A DNA stretch of 64,000 nucleotides from Angiostrongylus vasorum (GCA_018806985.1 JADANN010000459.1:930001-994000); one strand, 5' to 3'. Shown: positions 22,998 through 34,145, counted from the first letter of the stretch. A program made the numbers and translations. Notes: generated by a model not told the origin, from the letters alone.

Positions 22998-25666
22998 TTA
23001 CATTACTAGTACTGCAAATAAAAAGTTGTCACGGAGATGTGACGAAATTATAGATATCTTTCTTTGCAGTGAATTCAGCCGACCGATATAAAAAAGCAAG
23101 CCAAAAAGAGAGCCGATGATTGGCCCCAGCCAGAAGAGGTATTGATCGTAGAGTGATTCCGTGGCTCGACGGTCAAACGAGCGCAACAGGCAGATTGATG
23201 TAGCTTGGAGTGAGTTCCAATGACAAGTCGATTGCAGAAGGCTAAGAACTTACAATCGATTTCAAAGTGTTATAAACGCTTGTGAAAACCACTGCTCTAT
23301 GAGAATGTAAGTGCGCATTTAAGAATATGAGTCATAAAGAATGTCGCGTACCTTAGAAAAGAGCTCAAGGCTATGGCCATGAACAAGCAGCTTGAGTTCT
23401 CCACAACTCTTCCAATTTGTATTGGACTTCTTCGGAAACTAGTGCACGACATGAGATGAGCAACGACGACCATTGCTGTGCCAAAGAATTGTGAAAACAT
23501 CTGAACAAACAAGTAATATCGTTTAGAAGTATTTAGGAAGTACATATTCCTAACCAACACGGAGGCGCCCTGCTATGCACATGGGATCGATCCCCACGCC
23601 GGTGGCTCGCCAAGCTTTCCATCCCTCAGGAGTATGCAAATCGGTACCAGACTTGTCTGGGATGATAGCAGCACTGACTCAATACATCGGTAGGCCACCG
23701 CGAGGCATTGCAAAGGCCAGATATGCATTCAGTCACCTCCAAACGATGCTTAATGAAGTCGAATGCATGGCACATCCATCAGGGATTGTTCAACTCCGAG
23801 AGTTTTGTCCTTTACCATTTTTTTATCAAGTGGAAATGCCTATTGATAAAGCAGGACTTTCTTACTAGTTTATAAATGGCCTTCGTCCATTCAGAACTGA
23901 TGTCACTATTAATTGTAGTGTAGGGCGGTAGTCCATCAGTTCGCATGGGCTGAAAAACGTTGAATTAGTATGACTAAGTCCCTACCCACTTTTCTTTTCA
24001 TCAAGAGTCTGTAGTTTTCAGGTACTAGAAAAATAGAAAATTAACCGCTATGGAAAGGTTTGCAAATGCCGAAGCAACAAGCTGAACGAAAAGTAAGAGA
24101 ATACATAGAATCCATGATGTGGTGAGCGAGAAGAGATGTGCTATGGTAATAGCAGGATGGAAATGCACTCTAAAAAGCATTTCATTTTTAAATGTGCATG
24201 CAGAAATTGAGAAACAAATCAGCTAATGAATTTTACATCATTCGTAAGCCAATCGATTCCAAAAATATCCCACGTTTTCAATGCGGCGATGAACATTGTG
24301 GCTGCCATGGCGTCAATGAGGGCCATAAAGGAGATTTTCTGCATCCATGGAACATGCCTTGCCGAAAGCTCGTCCTCGACATAGATTGAGAAAAAGTTGT
24401 TGCATAGACCTGGATAGGAAGATCATCGAAATACTTATTTCTTCAAATGTTGAAAAATAACTGCTGGATAAACCTGGATGGAGAACTTTCCAAGATTTTC
24501 TGAACATATGCAAAGTATGCATGTGCATGGCAGAACCAAACCTTCGAATTACGATTGGGATTGGAAAAGAGACTAATGGTAGCAATAATCCACAATAACG
24601 GGCTCAAGGTTCAAAAGACGCTGTTTTTTTCGCCCTTTGCCGAAAAGGCATGACATATCACCGGTTTTCTCTAACGTTATAAAGCCATTGAGTTTTCGTC
24701 ACCAATAGATTGCCTACGATGTATTTTTTTTGTGTACAGCTGTTCGCACTACACATAAAAAGAACGATAAAGCTCTCAGCGTTAGTCAATCCCTGAGGGA
24801 TGCGCCACACAGTCGGCTTCATTAAGCGTCGTTGGAGGTGATTGAATGCATATCTGGAGTCAGGGGTGGCCAACCGATATATAGAGCTAGTGCTGCTATC
24901 CTCCCTGACAAGTCTGGCATCAATTTGCCGATCCCGGAGAGAGGGATAGAAGGCATGGTGGGCCATGAGCTCAGGGATCGATTCCACACGTGTGTTGCAG
25001 GGCGTCTCCGACCACTGCGCTACACGCGTCCACGGTACACATAGAATACTTTTCACGGTGAAATAGGAGACTATGCCGAATCATAGTTCTACTCCTGGTC
25101 GTGATACCAAATAAAAAATATGGATCTATCAGTGATCCTCCCGTAAAATATGACCAAATAATTTATTGTGAGATTGTCGTCAACTGATAGTGTCGAGTCA
25201 CTTAACTGTGAGGCTGACTAGCATGTTTACAAGAAGCGGATCAGGAGTTTGTCGTTTTCCAAAAACTACCATGTACTTGTTCTCAGGCTCAAGAGATGAG
25301 TTCGATATTTGCCTTCATGAGAGTAAGCAAATAATATAAGCGGAGATCTGTGCTTTTTATTTAAATCTTGAAAAATGTATGAATCTAGTACCGATAAGAA
25401 TTCTGCGAAACACGTTCGTAATGCCACGTGTACTCCAAGGTGACATTTTAGCGCCTCTTTTTCTGGAATTAAAATCGTTCTCTGTATAGATTCTGATAAT
25501 GCTGTCAAAATTAGGGACAATGATTGAGTTCGGAGATATCGACGTTGTGGTTTTGTGTAACAACAAATGTTCGTTAACTCACCTGAATTGCAAAGGAGTG
25601 CGGTTGCATCACTTGAAATGTGTGAGGTTGTGCAAATGATTCCTGAAACCTTCCAAACTCTGACAT
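22998..25666 (-). CDS. Aquaporin-family channel (divergent, both NPA boxes changed)
   Basis: Exons on the minus strand: 25583-25666 (ATG, donor GTGAGT), 25392-25481, 24274-24409, 24046-24169, 23866-23949, 23352-23500 and 22998-23241 with TAA. Phases agree from 24409 to the stop; the join between 25392 and 24409 is unresolved and a further exon may exist. Aquaporins are six-helix membrane channels for water or small solutes. Features seen are the first pore loop VHFHPAITIAHLF (HPA instead of NPA), the fourth helix FSQFFGTAMVVVAHL, the second loop CHWNSLQATS (NSL instead of NPA) and the classic end DQYLFWLGPIIGSLFGLLFY. An AATAAA-type signal lies just past the stop (about 22,964). Both boxes being altered resembles the unorthodox AQP11-like group known in nematodes. 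Two SINEs sit in its introns. Confidence 0.82.
23560..23828 (+). mobile_element. SINE family B in an aquaporin intron
   Basis: B-box-like GGGATCGATCCCC, body CTTTCCATCCCTCAGGAGT, GGTACCAGACTTGTCTGGG and CAGTCACCTCCAAACGATGC. It is inserted in the intron between exons 23866-23949 and 23352-23500, opposite to the gene. Confidence 0.82.
24762..25045 (-). mobile_element. SINE family B in an aquaporin intron
   Basis: Full-length copy with the 3' block GTTAGTCAATCCCTGAGGGAT, the body CGTTGGAGGTGATTGAATGC and the 5' end GGGATCGATTCCACACG. It has the same orientation as the aquaporin gene. Confidence 0.85.
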
Positions 25667-26082
25667 GAAAAAAAGATAGAGATGACGGATATTAATTGCT
25701 ACAAAAGACGATAGTTCAATTAGGGTGACTAGCCTCGTGGATGCTTAATGTTAGGTAAAAATTTATCTACAAGTCCGTCCTTATTGATAAGGGAGTGAAT
25801 TGTTGAGTAGTATCAACGAAATTCCAATACACAATTGGGAAAAAACCACATATCTATGTCTCCTTTCGATAACAGTTGCCACTAACAAAACCGCTACTAC
25901 AATACTAGTGTTTTGTCGTATAGAACTCCTTGTTTTTTGTTCAGGTAAGAACTACTGCATGCTGAGTTTGAGCAGTTCTTATTCAAGATAAACATACGTT
26001 TTTCTTTTTGAAAATTAGTTGCAATATCCGATCTGTGGGCTGTAACACATTCACGGCAACGTTATTCGGAATAAGCTAAGGC
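25667..26082. other. Region upstream of the aquaporin gene
   Basis: No convincing gene. It presumably includes the aquaporin promoter, since the first ATG is at 25,666 on the minus strand and is preceded by a T-rich tract. Confidence 0.3.
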
Positions 26083-26445
26083 ATGATTGACTATAAATGG
26101 AGAGTAGGAATACATGACGGAGTTTTTTGTGCGTTGGAACGATGCCTTCTGAAAACTAACCAGTGTCGAGCCGGAATGGACAGTTCAGATCTTCTAAACC
26201 TATCCCATCTTTGCGATCCGGGAGAGTATACACCGAAAGCGAAGCACTTATTGGCCGATCACATAATAAGAAGAACAGATGAGAAATAGATGGAAGGAAC
26301 AGTGAAATGGGCTCCAAGAGAATGCAAACGTCCTCTCTGAAGACCGATTACCCAAACGATGGACGTTTGTGCTTAACGTAAACCAGCTGCATTTAAAGAT
26401 GGTATCGATTTCAGGATTACCAAGTGAGTTTCGACGACCTAATCA
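26083..26445 (+). mobile_element. RTE-type retrotransposon, C-terminal remnant
   Basis: The frame contains SSDLLNLSHLCDPGEYTPKAKH, then HIIRRTDEK, a stop, and VKWAPRECKRPL. This matches the typical tail of strongylid RTE-type polyproteins, in which SKAKHRWAGHIMRRTD-like and PRECKRP-like blocks follow each other. It is broken by stops and runs into a family A repeat downstream. Confidence 0.7.
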
Positions 26446-26599
26446 CAGACCAACATCATGGCCGGTTACTGGGTGAGAAACAAATGTAAGAAAGATGTGC
26501 TGGAGAAGGCGTTACAAGTGGAGACGGGCGATCCAGTTATCCATATGTTTTTTCTACTGATAGCCATATTAATTGATTTTACGAAGAAAGGAAAACGTC

Positions 26600-26866
26600 T
26601 AAAAAATCTTAATGATGCTGAGATATTTGCAAAACTACGGTCTGCAGGTGTCTGCGGTGGGGAACGAACGCGCTATTGTCCTTCCGGGGAGTAGCGCCTT
26701 CACCACCACACCATGCGGGTCCTTCATTTGGGCTGTCACTCAGCTAGTTCTATCGATCTTTTGCCGTGAGTAATCACCCGTCAGCGGGATTGGTCTGGGT
26801 AGCCCAAATCGGCAACGAACCAAGTTAAGCTGAGGATGCAGTTATAATCACAATTTTAGCTTATTA
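26600..26866 (+). repeat. Family A repeat
   Basis: GATGCTGAGATATTTGCAAA, GTCTGCGGTGGGGAACGAAC, CACCACACCATGCGGGTCC and CTAGTTCTATCGATC, ending CAAGTTAAGCTGAGGATGC. It abuts the next copy directly. Confidence 0.82.
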
Positions 26867-27292
26867 TTTTCTGTCTACTACTCTTTTTTAACGGCAGGGT
26901 ATATTGCGAAATATAACCTTAATGATGCTGAATGTTTGCAAAACTCCGGACCGCAGGTGTCTGCGGTGCGGAACGAATGCTTTATTGTGCTTTCCTGGGA
27001 ACAACGTGTTCACCACGTTAGCTGGGTTCAATGCCGATTTGGGTTACCCAGATCAATCCCGCTGACGGGTGATTGTTGATGGCAAAAGATCGATAGAACT
27101 AGCTGAGTGACAGGTTAAATGAACGACCCGTATGGTGTGGTGGTGAACGCGTTACTCCCTGGAAAGGACAATAGTGCGTTCGTTCTCCACCGCATACAAC
27201 TGCGGTCCGAGTTTTGCAATTATCTCATCATCATTACGGTTATATTTCGCAATATGCCCTGCTGTTAAAAAGAGTAGGCAGTAAATAATAAG
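26867..27292. mobile_element. Family A foldback element (two inverted arms)
   Basis: A plus-oriented arm (26,867-27,040) and a minus-oriented arm (27,040-27,292) are complementary over roughly 190 bases, with outer ends CTGTCTACTACTCTTTTTTAAC and AAAAAGAGTAGGCAGTAAAT. Such foldback structure with no coding capacity suggests a non-autonomous DNA element, but no flanking duplication was identified. Confidence 0.75.
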
Positions 27293-27712
27293 TCAAAATC
27301 TAAAAAACCGTTTATCAAGGGACGACCTGCTTTCATTAAGATTGCTGTTTTCTGGGTTGGTACTAATTAAGTTAACATAAGAAGAAAACTTCCATTAAGA
27401 TCTTTGTTGTCTCAACGGTGCTAGTAACGGTGAAATGAGAAAAAGAAAGGAGAAAAAAAGGAGAAAATCATAAAGAAGAATTAAGTTTCATGTACTTCTA
27501 AGGACAACTGCCAAATCTACGGCGAAATTTGCTATTTATATACGCGTTGCATTTTAACTTCTACGATGTAGTGACCAGATTCAACTGTATGCTTCGAATT
27601 CATGCAAGTTACCTGAGCAACGTGATTGTTTGAAGTCAATTTCACTCCCAATTTAGTTTCGTCCCAATTTGATCTCATCACCGAACACATCGCGTAATCC
27701 GTAGCATATCCG

Positions 27713-28271
27713 TCATGTTCTTGAATATCGTCGTAGCGTGACATATCTATAACACATCGGTTGTATCATCCGTAATTTTTTTAAACGTCGAACTCCTCGA
27801 GCGTACACTGATAGAGCCTCTCTCTCAATTCGTCCCTATGACGAACTAGAGCAGCCAATCGACAGAGTCCTCATTCCGTGAATCCACCTGTGTTTCATCG
27901 AGTGTGATCGGTTTTTCTTTTGCAATACTCAGGAACATCCCTCTCCTAGCTATAGTAAGGCTGTAAAGATTTGAGAAGATCTATTGCAGAGTGCACCTAT
28001 CACAGATTACAGTGTTAGTGTATTTTTTTCTGACAGGGAAGATCTTCTTTTCTCCTGGGCGATACAAATTATCGTTAAAGCGAAAAACACGAAGGTGTAG
28101 CCATTAGGAGTAGGAATAAGAGTTACCTACAATAGTATGCAAACAAGACAGGTTGGTCTGTTCCATCCAACGATGTCGACATGGATTGAGAAATTGTTGA
28201 ACTAGACGAGATTTGTCGGAGATGAGATTAGTCGGAAAGCGCTGTGAAACATCCACATTCGGTTTACTCAT
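27713..28271 (-). CDS. Four-exon gene for a 134-residue basic protein, unrecognised
   Basis: Exons 28127-28271 (ATG; donor GTAACT), 28011-28054, 27888-27980 and 27713-27835 (TGA) join with perfect phase. All introns have GT/AG ends, and the last is 52 bases. The product begins MSKPNVDVSQRFPTNLISD and contains CRHRWMEQTNLSCLHTIV, ARRGMFLSIAKEKPITLDET and a strongly basic C-terminus (YARGVRRLKKLRMIQP, YVTLRRYSRT). No signal peptide or membrane helix is visible. The high Lys/Arg content and small size could suit a nucleic-acid or ribosome-associated role, but this is speculation. A second open frame (27,532-27,744) overlaps the last exon and is judged a shadow. Confidence 0.6.
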
Positions 28272-29352
28272 AATTTCTAAGCAATTGACGAGGTTTGTTC
28301 GTAAATAAGGCTTGTTTTAAAACTCTCCAATGGATAGCACAGAATGTGTTTTTTAATTTTAAGCAGCAAGGACTACTTTGAATTAGTCATCGTGTAAACT
28401 ATTACGATCTGGAGCTGCATCAATCTTTAAAATTTCTTCCTAAGGGAAATATATATTGAGTTCACGAGCCGCAATAGTGACATGAAGAAGCCCTCAAAGA
28501 CAACATACTGCGATGATTTAGCTACAGCTTATTGAGTGAGTGATAATAGTAAGGAGGCATGTGTCATTGTTATCTTCATCTCTCCTCTCCTTCATTTGCA
28601 CAGAAAAATCGTTTTCAACTACGCTGCAGCTGGAGCCGGAAGTTTGGCGATATATGTAAGTTGTAGAAGTAAAAGTAAGTGGTTGCTCTTTCGAGAACTG
28701 CAGTCGTATGCCGAAATCTGATCTGCACCAATAAGAGTTTGTCTATTATTATAAATGGAAGACCGTTAATTCCTCTCAATCGACGTCACACTGATCATCG
28801 CCGTCAACATTGTACAATTCCAGAATATGACTAAAGCGTTTGAAAAGTAAGTAAATTTGTCATTGAAGGATAGCGATCTTCAGTAAGTTGTTAGATGCTT
28901 TTCTGAACTCTTAGTAACTCTATGTGAGAGAGGATTTTTCATTATCATTCACAAATCAAAGACGAAGCCGAACCCTTCAGCTTTTTGACCACACGAGGTC
29001 GGACCAATATATATCCAGGAACTTTTATGACCGTGGAGACTTGTGATAGGTGAAGATTTGACTTTAGATAGACTTATCAAATAAAGAAACACACAACCGC
29101 AGTAGTGGGTTTTGGTTTACTTTATTGCAAATTATAATGTCCTCTTAACGCGATTTAATGGAACTAAAATTCTGTTATCTGCCTTTAGAAAATTCAAGCC
29201 AAGCCTAAATAGCCCATTTCAGTGGAATTACGAATGAATATAAATGTGCCAACGCATATGCACATTGATAAATTGCCACTACTTCTGCTTTAGCTCTATA
29301 ATAAACACTATTCCGTCATTAAATTTAGTTTCTCTAGCACGCACCTAAAATC
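28272..29352. other. Unassigned; two exon-like open stretches on the plus strand
   Basis: A stretch at about 28,390-28,541 reads like protein (QSLKFLPKGNIYIEFTSR) but ends in TGA right before a GTGAGT. A 54-base stretch at 28,602-28,655 is framed by TTTGCACAG and GTAAGT. No phase-consistent model joining them was found. Confidence 0.2.
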
Positions 29353-29674
29353 TTATCTTTTTTCACATTTAGCTAGAGAAGTTCATTTATATTGCTACGT
29401 AGTTTCTTGCAACGTAGAGACATACAAATTTTCGTTACTCATTACTTTTTGGATTTAAAATGGCGATTAAAGTGACAGATTTAGGCTTATATAGCCAACC
29501 ATTTAAACCAGCACCCTTTTGCAATGTTGGTCACAGCTCACCATCTTTAGACTTCTTGGAAATCAAAACCCATTTCTGAAGATTATCGCATAGATTGCAC
29601 ATTAAGCTGGACAAATCTTCGACAACCGACAAGAAATCATTTCCGAAATGGAACGAATCTAGAGATCTGTTGGA
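29353..29674 (-). CDS. Two terminal exons of an unrecognised gene (partial)
   Basis: Exon 29542-29674 (acceptor ATGAACAG, donor GTGAGC) encodes SNRSLDSFHFGNDFLSVVED and NLQKWVLISKKSKD. Exon 29353-29372 (acceptor CTTCTCTAG) completes AKCEKR and a TAA in the right phase. Upstream exons were not found. Its function is unknown. Confidence 0.38.
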
Positions 29675-29859
29675 CTGTTCATGATAGAAGTTACGAAGGT
29701 TAATGGAACAATAGAAAACATTAGAAGAACAGAGTAATCTCAAGTGGGAAACCAAGAATATATGTTGATATTTCTAATCTATGTGTCAACTAGATGCACA
29801 ACCAACAAAACATGATTCCTTCCAGATTCAGCTGTCAATATCACAATAACTCAAAAGAC

Positions 29860-30085
29860 CGACTTTCTATAAACCTCGGCATAGATAGTTGATATATTTA
29901 TTTATGTGATCTTATAAACTGATCTTCTTTAGCTGATCCGATGTTGGTATGGGTGTTCGTTGACGTTGTCTTTGTTGTTGGTGTTGTTTGTCGATGGCTG
30001 ACAGCATTCAACGAATCAACGAACACCTATACCAACCTCGGATCAGCTTAAGAAGACCAGTTTATAAGATCACATAAATAAATGT
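29860..30085. mobile_element. Foldback element related to the Penelope-like family
   Basis: Inverted arms at 29,897-29,965 and 30,017-30,085 share TATTTATTTATGTGATCTTA and TGATCCGANGTTGGTATNGG. The left end carries GACCGACTTTCTATAAACCTC, the signature also found at the ends of the elements at 21.1, 43.0 and 51.8 kb. No clear flanking duplication was seen. Confidence 0.65.
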
Positions 30086-30662
30086 CACATTTGACCACTA
30101 CCTCTATGGCTGTTCGTCATCACAGAATAGATCAGAAGAAGATCTACTGAGGAACTTTCAGCATAGTTCGAAAACTGAAATCGCCAACCTGATATGAACC
30201 AGTGAAACTTCTTAGTCAGCCAAGAAAGAGTAGAGAATGAGGAGCGTGCGCATTTGCGACAACTGAGTGGTTACCTATTTGGTGAAGCCCTCAGTTAAGG
30301 TGGACCTAAATCTGAGGTGGTGATTCGCAATGTTCATGCATATTCATGGGCAGTAGTGTCACCGATGAGCGTACGCACTCATTACAACGTCGCGAGAGCA
30401 CTGAATGAGGTGAGACTAAGCCTTGGAAATAGATAGCTCCTCAAGAAAAACTGCACCTCGAGATTTGTTTTGTGATTTGTGCCTCGTCTATTCAAACCCA
30501 AAAAAAGAAGCGTACTCGATTTTACACAGAACACTTTTAGGAACTATGAAATTTTTTGGTCTGTAGTTGCAATGATTAACCCTTTGCTGTGTAACTACTA
30601 GTACGACTTAGACACGCACTATCGAAACACCTGATTAACCATATCAGCCATAATTAACTACG

Positions 30663-31254
30663 ATGTCAAGTACAATACTGAATATAGAGAGATATCACAA
30701 ACTACCTGGTCCTTCTTTTCAAATAGACCACATGACGTATCATAACTGTGTTCTTATAGGAATAAAAAAACAAATAAGTGGATTGTTTTATACGGTGGTG
30801 TTTAAAGGATTTAATCCTCCTTTAAATTTTGTGTGCTATCCAAGCAAACCTGAGAATTATGTAGAAACGCTCATAAGAGTTAATTCAACGACTAAGGATA
30901 TGGCAAATGGAGGATATCAAAGCCTACGAATAAGCGGATATTCGTGCACGAAAGGCGACGACTGGTCAGCTGATGGGTAGTATGCAACAATTGTTCCATT
31001 TGTTAATTCATTACACTGTCATCCAAGTGAAATGCGATAGGAGGTGGTGTTAATGAAAATGACCAAGGTTGTAGTTGAAGTAGTCCTACTGGTTAAAGCT
31101 TTTATAACAACATGCTAACAATGATAGTTAAGAAAAGGAGAATTGCGAATTAAGCATGAGGTTACATACTAATTTGTTTGAATGTTAATAGAATCTCGGC
31201 AATTTTATTAAATTCCACTTACTTTTCAGGATCCCTTATTGGGCGCTTTTATAA
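30663..31254 (+). CDS. Two-exon gene candidate, unrecognised
   Basis: Exon 30663-30976 is a 104-codon open frame from ATG (MSSTILNIERYHKLPGPSF ... GYSCTKGDDWSADG) with donor GG|GTAGTA. Exon 31230-31254, after a strong TTACTTTTCAG acceptor, adds IPYWALL and TAA in phase. A SINE begins immediately after the stop, so the 3' untranslated region may be repeat-derived. No domain is recognised. Upstream exons are possible. Confidence 0.4.
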
Positions 31255-31530
31255 AAGGATAAGTTCGAAGAGTTGGCGTTAATCAGCCCGTAGTGCCACA
31301 CGTTCAACTCCATCAAGGATCATAGAGACGATTGAGTTGATAGTTGGTTGATAGAATGGCTTTCTAGACTACAGATGCACCATGCCGATGCTGCTATCTT
31401 CCCAGACAAGTCCGTTACCAAATTGTCTACCCAGAAGGATAAAGAGCGTAGTTTACCACAGCGTGGGGAACGCGCCGATGACAACGTCTGTATTGCAGGA
31501 TACCTTTAACAAATACACCACACAAGCCCA
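31255..31530 (-). mobile_element. SINE family B
   Basis: Begins at an ATAAAAGGATAA tail. It contains GGCGTTAATCAGCCCGTAG, CTCCATCAAGGATCATAGAG and CCCAGACAAGTCCGTTACC, diverged from the 34.8 kb copy. Confidence 0.68.
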
Positions 31531-32225
31531 AAACGCCTAGAAGCCCCATGAAAACGATGAACAATCGAAGAATGAGTTTCTAAAATTCAATAAAAAAGAC
31601 ATGAATGCGTATGAAAAAAGGACGCAATACAACGAAAACAAAATAACCTACTGTTATCCGGAAACATACTATTAATGAAGAAGCTTTTAATAGACGACTG
31701 GACAACTGTAGGTGCTATATTTAAAGCAGGTCTACAAGGATTTCCGGAGAAGCACGACATTTTTTTCGAGTGGATTTGTCTTCTATGTTGTCGCAAAACC
31801 TGGAAACACTTGTTTTCCGAAAGTGCTATGGCTCACGTGTAAATAAGTTGTGACAGCAAGCGTCTAGATTGCTCTATAATATGGTGTGTGTGGAAGTCAC
31901 GGAAATTTCGAATTTCATAGCTTGTTCGATTAAATATTCAGACATTTTCTATGTACTATGCATTTAGAAGCAAAGTACAAACAATTCCAACCAGACTGCT
32001 ATTCGCAATACACATTCTAGCGTGGACAAAAAATAAGGACATTGAGTGATAGAAGAAAAAAACTACATGCATTCGTGTTCTAGAAAACAATCTATCTTGC
32101 TTTTGCTTTAACAGTATGATTATTTATGCACAAACTTCTAACCCGTTATTGCCCTTCTTCACTTTGTATTTGACATAATGGCGACGAGGACTATTTTTTT
32201 GCCCCCGTGTGCTTTGTGCTCCATC
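31531..32225. other. Intergenic; nothing recognised
   Basis: AT-rich. A 69-codon minus-strand frame at 31,587-31,796 has no recognisable features. Confidence 0.3.
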
Positions 32226-32472
32226 ATGAATAGTTCCAGCCACAGCAGATGTTCTTCAATGACTCCCGATAATTTTTTGTACAACTAAATACCTAAGGAT
32301 TTGCAAACTTATGCGCAGAATAGAATATAGGAGAAACTTTATCCTATTGTTTTTGTGCGTATTAGTTATTGCTCTTCTCTCATTCTACAAGAGTTGATGG
32401 TCGTGCTCATTGTTGCGACTGCAGAAGATATACCAGTCAGCCGCTCCAGATGGCGTTCTACTGTCCATCTCC
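32226..32472 (+). CDS. Two candidate 5' exons of an unrecognised gene (partial)
   Basis: Exon 32226-32278 (ATG; MNSSSHSRCSSMTPDNF; donor GTACAA) and exon 32425-32472 (acceptor GCGACTGCAG; RYTSQPLQMAFYCPS; donor GTATGT) agree in phase. Any following exon would have to lie within or beyond the SINE that starts 70 bases downstream. The model is short and uncertain. Confidence 0.3.
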
Positions 32473-32539
32473 GTATGTTAGGAACGAAAAACAGGTGCTA
32501 AAGTCAGTATTCCATAATTACCGTCTAGGAGGGCACATG

Positions 32540-32812
32540 TAGCGAATTGTTTAGGAGCGCCACGCCATAAATGCGCGGTCGTTGATATGACCCCTCATTC
32601 CGAACACATCAAGCGCTTAAACCATCTGGGGTCTGAAAACTGGCACCAGATTTCTCTGAGAGGATAAGAAGCACTGGTTTGACAGATCAGTTACTAGTCA
32701 CTGTATATGCCAGATATGCCTTCAACCACATCAACTATACTTGACTAAGTTTAATGCAAAACTCATCTCTTAGAGAATGACCAGAGCCCCTTATTCTTTA
32801 TCCTTTATATGG
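32540..32812 (+). mobile_element. SINE family B, old copy
   Basis: AACCATCTGGGGTCTGAAAAC, GGCACCAGATTTCTCTGAGAG and the tail TTATTCTTTATCCTTTATAT follow the family order at low identity. Confidence 0.55.
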
Positions 32813-33539
32813 GCTAGTTTCATACGACTCTTACTCTCAACGCTCAAGCACAAACTTTTCTTCCACGTACTCACTCAGACGAGCTTGGCCAACGCGTGAA
32901 GAGACTATTTCGAGAGTACCGAAAAAAAGTGTAGACAACTGACTTCTAGATCCTGGTTATTCTTTTACGTTTGATTTATGAAGATGGATTTTCTGTAGCT
33001 ACACGCTCAGAAAGTGATCCCAAAAACATATAGACGTAGTGTTCCCTAGTAAATGACGTTAGCAAAAATTCAGGTCTCCGAATTCACTGACATACAAGTG
33101 AAGATAGTTAACATTAGTTTCAGCCATTGCAACAAATATCCTTACTCAGTTGATAAGTCAATAACGTCTACGAACAATGAAAGTATTGAGTGCAGTGATA
33201 ATTACTAGGTAAAGTGTGCAAACTGTAATGATTGCGGATTATACCGATAGTCAATTATAGGTAAAAAATGCAGATTGTAGAGGTTTAAGTTGTAGAGATT
33301 GTAAACAGCACAGAGAAAGTGAAATAATACGAGTTGGTGATTATCAAATAAGTCCGATTTTGCCCTATGCTGATAACATCAGCAGAATATTATGGAAATA
33401 AGAGTTTGAAATGAGGCACACTATGCGGTACCACAGTTTCCACAGTAGTATTATTGGAGCAATTATTACATCATTGCTATTAATTGAACTTTCTCTAAAA
33501 TCATCGCCAACTGACACCAAAACTTTCTAATTAGTCACA
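32813..33539. other. Intergenic; nothing recognised
   Basis: AT-rich, with no frame or repeat that could be supported. Confidence 0.35.
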
Positions 33540-34145
33540 TCGAGGTTATAGGAAAGTCGGTTTTGAAATTTCGTTTTGCTCATTGCTAGCTGACAGTAAT
33601 ACCGACCTTTGCTGGATGGATTGACCGGGAAAGCAATTTGTTATCACCGGATAATCACTGAAATCAACCATCAGCATCCTGTGTAAAAGAGCATCGCCGG
33701 GTGAGTGTAGCTCTTTGAGAGAGATGCTCCATTAAGGAAGATCCGGCTCGATATAGGAAGAAGGCACTATTTCGAGAACACGAACAACTGTAGACCATTG
33801 ACTTGGATCGTCGGTTCTGATGGAGACGAAACGGTCGAAACGTCCGCTGAATAAAGATTATCTATCATCCTTGTGTAAGTTTGTCAAGGACAGAGCACAT
33901 ATTGATTTACACCAAGAGTGTCCTTCCAAAACTACTGCTTCGTTACGTGTAAGTTAGTATAATATCGACTGCTATAAGATGGACTGTCTTCATGATAATA
34001 AATTACTAATGGTGAGCACTTAGTGAACGTTGTTTATAAACGAGCACTGTTTAGTTAGGTAAGATTCGTGAAAATTGAACTGCCGGCGACTTAAAGGATG
34101 AGTTGGTTCCAGAAAATTGAAAAGCGCCGAAACGTTAAGCGAGTA
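33540..34145. mobile_element. Penelope-like element relics
   Basis: The end signature CGAGGTTATAGGAAAGTCGG (33,540) and two hammerhead-like blocks lie here. One is GTTCTGATGGAGACGAAACG followed by GAAACGTCCGC (33,813-33,846). The other is a degenerate GAAAAGCGCCGAAACGTTAAG (34,105-34,140). The 138-codon minus-strand frame that crosses this area is therefore unlikely to be a host gene. Confidence 0.5.

Noticed and set aside
27532..27744. A 70-codon frame with ATG (MSRYDDIQEHDGY...) on the minus strand
   Set aside because: It overlaps the last exon of the 27.7-28.3 kb gene in another frame, and that model has exact splice phases and a proper stop.
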